This document shows positions 1 to 8,085 of a DNA stretch of 64,000 bases, piece after piece. The position numbers were made by a program, and so were the translations under genes. Numbering within the stretch: the first letter of the stretch is position 1; the number at the start of each line of letters is the position of its first letter. The notes beneath the pieces are model-generated. The model saw nothing but the letters and a program-made list of their open reading frames with translations. It was not told where the DNA came from and searched no databases. Source of the DNA: Acinetobacter sp. WCHAc010034 (GTDB taxonomy: Bacteria; Pseudomonadota; Gammaproteobacteria; Pseudomonadales; Moraxellaceae). Where the stretch lies: positions 1,302,001-1,366,000 of the forward strand of contig NZ_CP032279.1 in NCBI RefSeq assembly GCF_001696615.3, in the 5' to 3' direction.

Positions 1-5
1 TGCGC

Positions 6-1115
6 TTAGAGCGAAATATCCAGGTCAAAAATATCGCTAAGCTCTTCAGCAATCGCGCTGTGGTCCTGCTGCAGCTGATTGATTAAATGATCCGGATGGT
101 CAATCAGCACCAGCTTTAAGGATTCGGCCTGATACTTGTACAGGCGGATGGCGGCCCACGGCGTCAGCAGCCCCAGCGAAATGATTTTGGCCAGCCAGTT
201 GCTCATGATGATCCAGGCATAGCGCCATTGATTGCAGTCTGTGGTGAACTGGCTGCGGTTCAGCGTGGTGCTGTTCCATGAGGTAATGAAAATCCGCGCC
301 AGCATCAGCGGCCAAATCAGCAGATAGGCCGCTAAATAGCCGGCGCCAAACATCCCTGCATAATGGCTAAGGCTCAGGCCGCTGGTGGTGCTGAACAGCA
401 GCGCCAGCACGGCCGCCAGCAGCGCCACCGCGCCGATGAATAGAAACACCGGCATATACATGGCGCGCATATACGCGGGCCAATCTGCATTCAGCTGGAA
501 GCTCAGCTGCCCGGCATACAGCTGGTTCAGGCACTCGCGCTTATACAGCCAAACCGCAACCGGAAAAAACAGCCCGGTGGTGAAGACGGTGACCAGAACG
601 CATTTCAGAAAGCACCAATATGCGCTTTTATTGCTGCCGGCGAAAAAGAAGCGGCTGTTGCCGAATTTGCTGTTGCGCGCGCGGAAACGGATGCTGGAGC
701 GGACCAGCCACGGCACCGCAAAGAAAATCAGCAGCAGGCCGCCCAGCACCATGCTGGCCGAATGGTTCATGGCGTAGGTAAATGCGCCGTAGACCAGCAG
801 CGCAATAATCCGCCCGGCCAGAATTTTCACGGGCACGCCGGTAAAATCAAAGCGGCGCTGGATAAACCAGGTATTGCCGTAAAAGTAGCGCAGGCGGCGC
901 ACTTTGGCCCACGGCGCATAAAAGCCCAGGGTAATGATGGTCAGTAAAATATTGACGATCCATATGCCGAAATATTCAGCGGCGGTGCCCTTGAAGCGGA
1001 AAGCGTACTGCCGGCCCAAAGCAAAGGGCGCTGCGACTTCCTGCGCGTCAAAAGCCTCCGCCAGGGCTAAGGATCGATCGGGGTTCTGCGCGGTATACTG
1101 TTCTGAATTCTGCAT
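6..1115 (-). CDS. DUF898 family inner-membrane protein (YjgN-like)
   Basis: Complete 369-residue protein of the DUF898/YjgN family, whose function is not established. The sequence shows many hydrophobic segments (roughly residues 48-70, 100-135, 165-190, 220-245, 250-275 and 295-320), so it is a polytopic inner-membrane protein. Family hallmarks are the Arg-rich motif FYAPWAKVRRLRYFYGNT near residue 65 and a second copy of the same theme near residue 320 (LLTPWAAIRLYKYQ), suggesting an internal repeat of a helix-plus-basic-loop unit. The ATG is preceded by AAGG at a suitable distance. It is followed about 100 bases upstream by fghA on the same strand, but I see no functional link. Confidence 0.85.
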   Translation of the reverse strand: MQNSEQYTAQNPDRSLALAEAFDAQEVAAPFALGRQYAFRFKGTAAEYFGIWIVNILLTIITLGFYAPWAKVRRLRYFYGNTWFIQRRFDFTGVPVKILAGRIIALLVYGAFTYAMNHSASMVLGGLLLIFFAVPWLVRSSIRFRARNSKFGNSRFFFAGSNKSAYWCFLKCVLVTVFTTGLFFPVAVWLYKRECLNQLYAGQLSFQLNADWPAYMRAMYMPVFLFIGAVALLAAVLALLFSTTSGLSLSHYAGMFGAGYLAAYLLIWPLMLARIFITSWNSTTLNRSQFTTDCNQWRYAWIIMSNWLAKIISLGLLTPWAAIRLYKYQAESLKLVLIDHPDHLINQLQQDHSAIAEELSDIFDLDISL

Positions 1116-1216
1116 GAATGCGCCTTATCTTTATTTTAATAATAGGTTGCCGGATCTGTTCTTGCAGCGCCGCTGTTCCCCGGCGGAATGCAGCGCTTGA
1201 ATTGCAGCAGGCTTTT

Positions 1217-2056
1217 TTATGAATTCTGCAGCTGCAGCGCATGGAACTGCAGGTGGTCATCCATAAAGCTCTGAATGAAATAATAGCCGTGATCATAGCC
1301 GGCGTGTTCGCGCAGCGTCAGCGCCTGCCCTGCCTGCTCGCAGGCCTGCTGAAACAGCGCAGGGTTCAGCTGGCTGTAAAACTGGTCATTCAGGCCCTGA
1401 TCAATCAGGATTTCACTGAAGAGGGCGCCCTTGCTTTGCATCAGCGCCGCGGCGTCATGCGCCAGCCAAGCCTGCTGATCATCCCCCAGATAATTTGAAA
1501 AGGCTTTTTCGCCCCACGGGCACTGACTCGGCGCGCAGATTGGCGCAAAAGCCGAAACTGACTTGAATTTTTCCGGATACTTCAGCGCCAGCGTCAATGC
1601 GCCGTGGCCGCCCATGCTGTGGCCGAAAATCCCGATGGCGTCCGCCTGAACCGGAAACTCATGGATAACCCTGCGATGCAGCTCGTCCGCGACATAGCTT
1701 TCCATTTGATAATGTTCCGCCCACGGCGCCTGCAGCGCATTGATATAAAAGCCTGCGCCCTGGCCAATGTCCCAGTTGTCGCCCTGAGCGGCATGGCTGC
1801 CGCGCGGCGAAGTATCCGGCGCAATTAAAATCAGCCCCAGCCGGGCCGCCAGGCGCTGCGCATGCGCCTTAATGGCGAAGGTTTCTTCAGTGCAGGTCAG
1901 CCCCGCCAAATAGAACAGCGCCGGGCAGGCGCGGCCGCTTAAAGCCTGCGCAGGAAGGAAAATGCTGAACCGGCTTTCAGACTTTAATGCTTCGGACTGC
2001 AGGCGGTAAATCCGCTGCTCGCCGTCAAAACATTTATTGCTTTGCACCAATTCCAT
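1217..2056 (-). CDS. fghA: S-formylglutathione hydrolase
   Basis: Cytosolic serine hydrolase (esterase D family) that splits S-formylglutathione into glutathione and formate, the last step of glutathione-dependent formaldehyde detoxification. The 279-residue length is normal for the family. The catalytic triad is visible: Ser147 in GHSMGG, Asp224 in GLNDQF and His256 in GYDHGYYF; the conserved Cys55 lies in GLTCTEE near the oxyanion region. A GAGGGG ribosome-binding site lies just upstream of the ATG. The usual partner, a glutathione-dependent formaldehyde dehydrogenase (frmA/adhC), is not next to it in this window, so the gene appears to stand alone. Confidence 0.93.
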   Translation of the reverse strand: MELVQSNKCFDGEQRIYRLQSEALKSESRFSIFLPAQALSGRACPALFYLAGLTCTEETFAIKAHAQRLAARLGLILIAPDTSPRGSHAAQGDNWDIGQGAGFYINALQAPWAEHYQMESYVADELHRRVIHEFPVQADAIGIFGHSMGGHGALTLALKYPEKFKSVSAFAPICAPSQCPWGEKAFSNYLGDDQQAWLAHDAAALMQSKGALFSEILIDQGLNDQFYSQLNPALFQQACEQAGQALTLREHAGYDHGYYFIQSFMDDHLQFHALQLQNS

Positions 2057-2098
2057 ATTTTTCCCCTCATCCCTGTTTTCAAAAGCTGATTTTAAATG

Positions 2099-3484
2099 CT
2101 AAGGCGCCTTCTGCGGCGCGGCGCCCGCCGGCGGGAACAGGCGCTGTTCCAGCTGCGGCAGCATCAGCGCCATATTCTTGCCGATAGACCACTGCGGTTC
2201 CGAAGGCTCAAAGCCTTGCGCGCTTTCCCATTGGGCAACGGTGTCTTTGCTTTGCGCAAAAGCCGACTGAATTGAGGTCTGCTCGCGCATGGCCTGATCA
2301 AAGAAGGCGCGCCCAAAATATGTGTAGTCGGTTTCGCTGGAGCAGCCAAATGACTGGCGGTCGGCCGCCGATGCGGTAATGATCAGGGTATTTTCATCCT
2401 GCAGCGCCGGAACAAAGCTGCCGGAATAGCAGGATGAAATCACAATCACCCGCCAGCGGATGCCGGCAGCGTCCAAGGTTTCGCGCAGCCATTTCGGATC
2501 GGCCTGCGCCAAATCCAAAGGCGCATTTTCCATTTCAAAGACATTCGGCAGGCCGTGCGAAGTCATGTACAGGAACAGCACATCACTGTCCTTATTCATT
2601 TGCTGGCCAATGCGGCGCAGGGCCAATTCCATGCTGGTTTTCGAGGCAATCGGAATTTCAGTGCGCGTCGCCGGGTTGTTCACCAGCGCAATCGAGCGCC
2701 CATAGGTGCCGAAGCGCGTATCAAACTGCTCTTTAATCCGCTCAATTTCCAGCTTAAAGACATCCTGATAGCTGGCTCCGGCCACCCCCAGAAAGTACCA
2801 GTGCGACTGGGCAAATTCGCCGTATTCAATCGAATCCAGCGATTTGTTCAGCAGCCGGCTTTGCGCATAGAAAGCGTCTTCGGCAAAGGTCGGCGGCATT
2901 TCCTCCACTTTCCAGATCGGCTGGTCTTTTACCGAAACCTGCCAAACCACCAAAGTGAATAAAGTCGCCAGCATAATCAGCGCGCGCTCCCACCACGGCC
3001 ATTTCAGCTCGCGCGAGATGACCCACACCACGGCCAGGCTTTGCCAGACAAACAGGATAATGAATAAGGTGGGAATATAGTCATACAGCACATAAGGCAG
3101 GATATCCAGATCGCCCAAATACTGAATCAGGCACTGGAACAGCATAATATGCGTGTCCAGCACCAGCCACAGCAGGGCCGGCACCAGCATCAGGCGCGGG
3201 TTGTTGACCCGCTGCGACAGGAAAATGCCGACAATCAGCGCAATGAACGGCCAAAGCGCATAGCTGACCAGGCCCTGCGGGTTGAATTCGCCGGCCTGGC
3301 CGCTGCTGAGCCAGCTGAACAGGGTATTGGCGCAGCCGCCCAAAATGCCCCAGAACACCATCTGTACAATAGATGGGCGCACAATCTGCAGCGAACGCCT
3401 CGACCCCAAAAACAGCCACATTCCCGCAGTTTGGTTGCTTTTAAAATCATGCCAAAAATTGATGGAAGGTTTGAAGTCGATCAT
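2099..3484 (-). CDS. Membrane-anchored C13-family (legumain-like) cysteine peptidase
   Basis: 461-residue protein with an N-terminal membrane domain (hydrophobic stretches at roughly 36-58, 72-90, 97-120, 130-155 and 167-183) followed by a soluble C-terminal domain of the peptidase C13 family. The catalytic dyad is visible: His310 in MTSHGLPN and Cys352 in ISSCYSGSF, each after a hydrophobic beta-strand, as in legumain and caspase-clan enzymes. Substrate and role are unknown; bacterial C13 proteins are little studied. It sits 42 bases downstream of no obvious partner and 42 bases upstream of fghA. The TM topology would place the peptidase domain on one face of the membrane, but which side cannot be decided here. 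Start ATG lacks a strong ribosome-binding site. Confidence 0.82.
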   Translation of the reverse strand: MIDFKPSINFWHDFKSNQTAGMWLFLGSRRSLQIVRPSIVQMVFWGILGGCANTLFSWLSSGQAGEFNPQGLVSYALWPFIALIVGIFLSQRVNNPRLMLVPALLWLVLDTHIMLFQCLIQYLGDLDILPYVLYDYIPTLFIILFVWQSLAVVWVISRELKWPWWERALIMLATLFTLVVWQVSVKDQPIWKVEEMPPTFAEDAFYAQSRLLNKSLDSIEYGEFAQSHWYFLGVAGASYQDVFKLEIERIKEQFDTRFGTYGRSIALVNNPATRTEIPIASKTSMELALRRIGQQMNKDSDVLFLYMTSHGLPNVFEMENAPLDLAQADPKWLRETLDAAGIRWRVIVISSCYSGSFVPALQDENTLIITASAADRQSFGCSSETDYTYFGRAFFDQAMREQTSIQSAFAQSKDTVAQWESAQGFEPSEPQWSIGKNMALMLPQLEQRLFPPAGAAPQKAP

Positions 3485-3608
3485 ATGAATCTTATAGTAG
3501 CCGCTGCTCGCTTAATCGCATCAGCCAGTTTATGCCTGATGCGGGTTTTATCAATGCTGATGATCAACTATATCGCAAATCTTTAAATGTTTTTGAAATA
3601 ATTGCGCA

Positions 3609-4427
3609 TTAAAGCATAAGATCATGCTGAAAATAGGCGTCAAAGCGGCAGGCATCGCCCTGCCACTGATGCTGCGGCGCCTGCCCGGCTAAAAACACTG
3701 CCAGCCTCGGGCGCTTCACCACCACGCGCTTGGCAATAGCCTGCGCCAAGGCCAGCAGGTTATCGCCCAAATCCATTTCACCGTGTTCCGGCAGCAGCAG
3801 GTGCAGCAGCTGCATCTGCTTTTTCACCTGCGCCTGCTTTTTCACGGCCTGCTGATGCTGATCACGCTGCGGAAACATCGGGTCCAGATACACCACATCG
3901 GCTGCCTGATGCTGCGCAGCCCGCTGCCTTAAATAGTCCGCAGAATCTGAAAAAACCAGCTGGATGCGGGACGCCGCCGCGCTTAAAAACGGGTCCTGCA
4001 TGGCCTGCCGGTGTGCATCTTCCAGCAGGGTGAACAGCACCGGATGGCGTTCCAGCAGCGTGACCTGGGCGCCTAAATGCGCCATCAGCAGGCTGTCATG
4101 GCCCAGGCCCGCCGTCGCGTCAATCAGCTGCGGTTTTTCCGCCAAATTGCAGGCGCGCGCAATCATTTCAGACTTGAGCGAAGCGCGCTTTAAGCGCCCC
4201 GCTTCCGCTTTCCAGTCCGGGCGCATTTTCATGCCGCCGGCGCACAGCCACAGGCCGTCCGCGTCCGCGCTTAAAGCCAGTTCCGGGTTCAGGCGGAAAA
4301 AGCGCGCATTCAGCTTTTCCACAGCTTCAAGCTGAACCTGCACCCCGCGCGAAGCCAGCGCCGCAGCGAACTGCCGCGCTTGCGGCTCAAATTCAGCTTC
4401 GCTATATAGGCGCATGCCGCTTACCAT
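3609..4427 (-). CDS. rsmJ: 16S rRNA (guanine(1516)-N(2))-methyltransferase RsmJ
   Basis: SAM-dependent methyltransferase acting on G1516 of 16S rRNA. About 272 residues. Visible motifs: the SAM-binding [15 protein letters not shown], the acidic end of strand 2 (VTLLERHP) and the catalytic-type DPMFPQRDQ, characteristic of RsmJ. The open frame runs further upstream, into uppP, but the upstream residues do not look conserved. I chose the ATG at 4427, whose codon overlaps the uppP stop by seven bases; another ATG follows four codons later at 4415. The overlap suggests translational coupling with uppP, although the two functions are unrelated. Confidence 0.9.
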   Translation of the reverse strand: MVSGMRLYSEAEFEPQARQFAAALASRGVQVQLEAVEKLNARFFRLNPELALSADADGLWLCAGGMKMRPDWKAEAGRLKRASLKSEMIARACNLAEKPQLIDATAGLGHDSLLMAHLGAQVTLLERHPVLFTLLEDAHRQAMQDPFLSAAASRIQLVFSDSADYLRQRAAQHQAADVVYLDPMFPQRDQHQQAVKKQAQVKKQMQLLHLLLPEHGEMDLGDNLLALAQAIAKRVVVKRPRLAVFLAGQAPQHQWQGDACRFDAYFQHDLML

Positions 4428-5245
4428 AATGTCCAGCCTGTAAATGCGAACAGCAAAATCACCAGGCCGGATGCGATGCGGTACCATGCGAAGGCCATGA
4501 AGTCGCGCTTCGCCACATAGGCCACCAGCGCGCGGATTAAAATCAGTGCAGAAACAAATGACACAATAATGCCGGTCGCCAGCACCGCCCAGTCTTCACT
4601 GCTTTTGAACACGTCGTAGCTCTGGTACAGGTCTAGCAGGCCCGCGCCAATAATCACCGGAATGCCGAGGAAAAATGAAAACTCCGTAGCAGCCTTGCGC
4701 GATACGCCAAGGAACATGGCGCCAATAATAGTCGCGCCGGAACGCGATGTGCCGGGAATTAACGACAGCACCTGAATCAGGCCAATCCAGACCGCTTCCT
4801 TATAGCTGATGTTTTCCACTTCCTGCGCATTGACCTTCGGCGGATGCTTTTCAATCCAGATGATGATCAGGCCGCCGACAATCAGGCCGATGGCAACAGC
4901 AATATCATTGAACAGCAGCTCTTTCACCGCCTGGCCAAAAGTCAGGCCAACCAGCACAATCGGAATCGACGCCATGATCAGGCTGAAGCCTAAGCGCCGG
5001 CCTTTTTCCTCGCCGGTAAACATGCCGGTGGCGGCGCCCCAAAGCCGCGACCAGTATTCATAAATGACCGCGGCAATCGCGCCCATCTGAATTGCGATGA
5101 CAAAAACATCGCTTTTTTCCTTGGTCCAGAAGTTCATTAATTCGGACGCTAAAATCAGGTGCCCCGTGCTTGAAATGGGCAAGAACTCTGTAATGCCTTC
5201 AACGATGCCCATGATCGCCGCTTTCAGCAGCAGTAAAAGATCCAT
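4421..5245 (-). CDS. uppP: Undecaprenyl-diphosphatase UppP (BacA)
   Basis: Integral membrane phosphatase that converts undecaprenyl diphosphate to undecaprenyl phosphate, recycling the lipid carrier for peptidoglycan and O-antigen synthesis; overexpression is linked to bacitracin resistance in the family. 274 residues with about seven or eight hydrophobic segments. The active-site signatures are present: the N-terminal [14 protein letters not shown] (residues 16-29, with the two conserved Glu) and the second repeat [10 protein letters not shown] with its conserved Arg. Start ATG is preceded by AGGA. Lies 12 bases downstream of tsaB and overlaps rsmJ, so tsaB-uppP-rsmJ are probably co-transcribed. 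Confidence 0.96.
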   Translation of the reverse strand: MDLLLLLKAAIMGIVEGITEFLPISSTGHLILASELMNFWTKEKSDVFVIAIQMGAIAAVIYEYWSRLWGAATGMFTGEEKGRRLGFSLIMASIPIVLVGLTFGQAVKELLFNDIAVAIGLIVGGLIIIWIEKHPPKVNAQEVENISYKEAVWIGLIQVLSLIPGTSRSGATIIGAMFLGVSRKAATEFSFFLGIPVIIGAGLLDLYQSYDVFKSSEDWAVLATGIIVSFVSALILIRALVAYVAKRDFMAFAWYRIASGLVILLFAFTGWTLW

Positions 5246-5257
5246 ACAAATTCCTAA

Positions 5258-5923
5258 TTACGGTTTGCCCTGTTCCGGGATTTTTTTCCATGCATTATCG
5301 CGCAGATAAACAGGCAAGGCGTACTCCGCTGCCACCCAGCTGCGCTGCTGCGCATGCGCGCGCGCAATGGCCGCGATATCCTGCGCTGTTGCGCTGACAG
5401 CTTTGTACTGTAGTTGTTCTGGCTTAACTAAATCTGAACCGGAGCCGATCAGGGTGAATTTCACCGCCTGCTCCGCTTCGCTGTAGCTTAATAATTGTTC
5501 TTCGTCTGCGGGCTGCATAATGCCCTGCTCATCCAGCTTGAAGCTGGCGATATACACTTCCTGCATGCGCGCATCCAGCACGGCGGTCACTTCAGTCAGG
5601 CCCGCTGTGCGGTAGGCGGCCTGCGCCAGCGCCTGCAGTGTTGAAACAGGGATCACCGGCAGGTCATTCGCCCAGGCCAGCGCCTGCGTCACCGCGGCGT
5701 TAATCCGGACGCCGCTGAATGAGCCCGGCCCGCGGCTGAATGCCACCGCAGTCAGGCCCGAAAGCTGAATATTGACTTCAGCCAGGCCCTGCTCAATCAA
5801 AGGGAGGATCGTTTGCGTTTGTGCCTTCGCGCGCGCATCGAGTTGGAAATAAAGCTCTTGATTTTCATCTGCAATACAGACGGAACACTGCTCATTGGCA
5901 GTTTCCAGTGCCAGCACTTTCAT
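5258..5923 (-). CDS. tsaB: tRNA threonylcarbamoyladenosine biosynthesis protein TsaB
   Basis: Inactive homologue and partner of TsaD in the TsaB-TsaD-TsaE complex that makes N6-threonylcarbamoyladenosine at position 37 of ANN-decoding tRNAs. About 221 residues, normal for TsaB. Recognisable sequence: N-terminal VLALETANEQCSV (ASKHA fold strand 1) and the strongly conserved SRGPGSFSGVRI near residue 66. The frame is open two codons further (a TTG), but the ATG at 5923 gives the standard MKVLALET start and has AAGG upstream. Downstream uppP follows after 12 bases. Confidence 0.94.
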   Translation of the reverse strand: MKVLALETANEQCSVCIADENQELYFQLDARAKAQTQTILPLIEQGLAEVNIQLSGLTAVAFSRGPGSFSGVRINAAVTQALAWANDLPVIPVSTLQALAQAAYRTAGLTEVTAVLDARMQEVYIASFKLDEQGIMQPADEEQLLSYSEAEQAVKFTLIGSGSDLVKPEQLQYKAVSATAQDIAAIARAHAQQRSWVAAEYALPVYLRDNAWKKIPEQGKP

Positions 5924-6010
5924 GCACAACCTTAATTAAATCAGTCTAAAAAACGACGGACATGATACTCCACTCGCCGGTGCTGCGCGAGAAGTTCCAA
6001 CTTTGGATAC

Positions 6011-6035
6011 AAAAAAGCCCGGAAGATTCCAGGCT
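6011..6035 (-). terminator. Intrinsic terminator of the gamma-carbonic-anhydrase gene
   Basis: On the minus strand a stem AGCC-GGAA / TTCC-GGCT with one internal mismatch and a two-base loop is followed by six T, about 20 bases after the stop codon at 6056. Confidence 0.65.
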
Positions 6036-6055
6036 GAGAAAATCATGATGCTGAA

Positions 6056-6589
6056 TTAATCCAGCTGCGCAGGCTCCAGCTGCATGAACTTCGGAAAATG
6101 CGCGGCGTAATGCAGGGCGCTCTGCTGCAGTTTGGCCGCCGCGGCGTCATCCAGCGTTTTCACCACCTTGCCCGGCGAGCCCATGACCACGGAATTGTCC
6201 GGAATGACTTTGCCTTCAGGAATCAGCGCATTGGCGCCAATGATGCAGTTTTTGCCAATCACCGCATGATTCAGGACCACCGCATTGATGCCGATCAGGC
6301 TGTTGTCGCCGACTGTGCAGCCATGCAGCGTCGCCTGATGGCCGATGGTAACGTAATTGCCGATATGCATTTCAATCCCGGCATCGGTATGCAGCACGGC
6401 GTTTTCCTGCACATTGCTGAAATCGCCCAGCTTAATCCGGCTGTTGTCTGCGCGGATCACGGCGCCAAACCAGACGCTGGCCTGCCGCCCCAGTTCAACC
6501 TGCCCGATCACTGCGGCGCTGTCCGCTACCCAGCCATCCCAAGGCTGATGCGCGGCTTGCGGCGCATGCCCTTCAAATTTATACAGCAT
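6056..6589 (-). CDS. Gamma-class carbonic anhydrase-like hexapeptide-repeat protein (YrdA family)
   Basis: 177-residue left-handed beta-helix protein with repeated hexapeptides ([LIV]-G-x4), for example [13 protein letters not shown] and [14 protein letters not shown]. Histidines at positions expected for the inter-subunit metal site are present ([16 protein letters not shown]), as in the trimeric gamma carbonic anhydrase family. YrdA-type members bind zinc but often show little or no anhydrase activity, so the reaction is uncertain. Start ATG preceded by GGAAGA. It lies 47 bases downstream of the NUDIX gene and may share its transcript. Confidence 0.88.
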   Translation of the reverse strand: MLYKFEGHAPQAAHQPWDGWVADSAAVIGQVELGRQASVWFGAVIRADNSRIKLGDFSNVQENAVLHTDAGIEMHIGNYVTIGHQATLHGCTVGDNSLIGINAVVLNHAVIGKNCIIGANALIPEGKVIPDNSVVMGSPGKVVKTLDDAAAAKLQQSALHYAAHFPKFMQLEPAQLD

Positions 6590-6636
6590 GATTCTTCCCT
6601 GAAAAATTGCCCGAAATTAATGATTCCGCCACGGTT

Positions 6637-7236
6637 TCAGCGCAGCGTGAATGCGGGCGAATTGACTAAAAACGGCCAGTCTTTTTGATAGTCCAGACCG
6701 TACTGAAACAGCGAAACCAGCATGCGCGCGGTCAGCCCCCAGACAATTTCATTTTCCACCCGCATGCTGGGGAAATACAGCGACTGATGCGCATAGCGCA
6801 CCTCATAAGGAACCGGAGGCGCCTGCATCAGCTTTTCCAGCGAGGCAAAAAAAATCCGGTCAATTTCTGACGGCTGCGCAATCAACTCGACCTGCGGCGG
6901 TATCAGCCCGACAACCGGCTTGACCAGCATGCCGTTTCTGGCTTTCTGCATCGGCAAATCGCCCAAAAGCTGTACATCAAAGGGGTTCAGCGCGGTTTCT
7001 TCCTGCGCTTCACGCAGCGCCGCCACAATGTTGCTGGTGTCATTCGGGTCGCGCTTGCCGCCGGGAAAGGACACTTCGCCGGCATGGTTGGACAGGTAGG
7101 CTGAACGGCGCGTCAGCAGGATTTTAGGATCGGCTTCATCGGTCACCGCAATTAACACAGCGGCTTGCGCGTACTGTATGCGCGGGGAGAACCGCAGGCT
7201 TTGCTGCAGTTTTTGTGTTAATGAGCGATCATTCAT
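6637..7236 (-). CDS. NUDIX hydrolase, CoA pyrophosphatase type
   Basis: About 199 residues. The NUDIX box is visible from GGKRDPND to REAQEETAL, with the Gly, Arg-Glu and Glu-Glu positions intact, and the surrounding LLTRRSAYLSNHAGEVSFPGG is typical of the NudL / coenzyme A diphosphatase subgroup (UPF0035 motif region), which cleaves CoA to 3',5'-ADP and phosphopantetheine. The frame is open to 7278, but the ATG at 7236 has an AAGGAAG ribosome-binding site and gives a normal length. Divergent from the other NUDIX gene at 7361, with a 124-base shared promoter region. Confidence 0.87.
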   Translation of the reverse strand: MNDRSLTQKLQQSLRFSPRIQYAQAAVLIAVTDEADPKILLTRRSAYLSNHAGEVSFPGGKRDPNDTSNIVAALREAQEETALNPFDVQLLGDLPMQKARNGMLVKPVVGLIPPQVELIAQPSEIDRIFFASLEKLMQAPPVPYEVRYAHQSLYFPSMRVENEIVWGLTARMLVSLFQYGLDYQKDWPFLVNSPAFTLR

Positions 7237-7360
7237 CCGCGCTTCCTTTGCTGTTCCGCTGATTTCATCATAGCTCAATTTTTGCGCCCCTGCTCAGAAA
7301 TGATGCCAAAGTTCTATTTTTAAGTTATGCTGGCGCTAAGCTAGATCATTGACCTTGAAT

Positions 7361-7909
7361 ATGAACTTCTGCACGAACTGCGGCGATAAAACAGCTGAAA
7401 AAATTCCTCTTGGCGACCACCAAGTCCGTCGTGTATGCACCCAGTGCGGTTTTATTCATTATGTGAATCCTAAAGTGATTTGCGGCGCTTTAGCGCTTTG
7501 GCAGGATAAGGTGCTGCTGTGCCGCCGCGCGATTGAGCCGCGCTACGGCCTGTGGACGCTGCCTGCAGGCTACATGGAGCTGTTTGAAACCATGGAGCAG
7601 GGCGCAGCCCGCGAAACCCGCGAAGAGGCGCAGGCCGAGGTCAGCATTCAGCAGCTGTACTGCATGTACAACATTCCGCGCATTGGCCAAATTTACGTGC
7701 TGTTTAAGGCCGATTTGCTTGAAGGCAAATTCGGCGCCGGCGAAGAAACCATTGAATCCCGGCTGTTCAGCGAAGATGAAATTCCCTGGGATGAGCTGGC
7801 CTTCCCCAGCGTAGAGCGCACGCTGAAGCATTATTTTGCAGACCGCAAAAGCGGCCAATTCAATATGCATTTAGAAACGCTGGGCACGCGCTTAGATCAT
7901 ACAGGCTGA
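7361..7909 (+). CDS. NUDIX hydrolase with N-terminal zinc ribbon
   Basis: About 182 residues. N-terminal zinc ribbon formed by CTNCGDK and CTQCGF (two CxxC pairs at roughly residues 3-6 and 22-25), then a NUDIX domain with box elements GYMELFETMEQGA and RETREEAQAEV. This architecture is shared with small NUDIX hydrolases distantly related to NudC-type NADH pyrophosphatases; the true substrate cannot be read from the sequence. In-frame TTG codons occur upstream, but the first ATG (7361) gives the zinc ribbon a natural start. Transcribed away from the CoA pyrophosphatase-type NUDIX gene and convergent with the fil operon. Confidence 0.87.
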   Translation: MNFCTNCGDKTAEKIPLGDHQVRRVCTQCGFIHYVNPKVICGALALWQDKVLLCRRAIEPRYGLWTLPAGYMELFETMEQGAARETREEAQAEVSIQQLYCMYNIPRIGQIYVLFKADLLEGKFGAGEETIESRLFSEDEIPWDELAFPSVERTLKHYFADRKSGQFNMHLETLGTRLDHTG

Positions 7910-8032
7910 CAGCCGCACAGCCCAAAGCCCGCCATCCGCGCCCCGCTATAAAGCATAAAACTTGAAATAAGCGCCCTGATTTTTCGGGTTAGCCGCCGCG
8001 GCGCCTTGCGCGCATCAAAAAACAGCCCGGAT

Positions 8033-8063
8033 AAAAAATGCCAGCCAATTACTTGGCTGGCAT
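8033..8063 (-). terminator. Terminator of the fil operon
   Basis: Perfect 11-bp stem (ATGCCAGCCAA / TTGGCTGGCAT) with a four-base loop; on the minus strand it is followed by a run of six T. It lies about 20 bases past the filF stop. Confidence 0.9.
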
Positions 8064-8085
8064 CAATCACCCGATCAGCCTGCGC

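Noticed and set aside
3517..3543. Eight-bp hairpin CGCATCAG / CTGATGCG
   Set aside because: Has an 11-base loop and only a short T stretch on the plus strand, where no gene ends; not called a terminator.
6098..6688. 196-residue plus-strand frame opposite the carbonic-anhydrase-like gene
   Set aside because: His/Arg-rich shadow of hexapeptide repeats; no start context.
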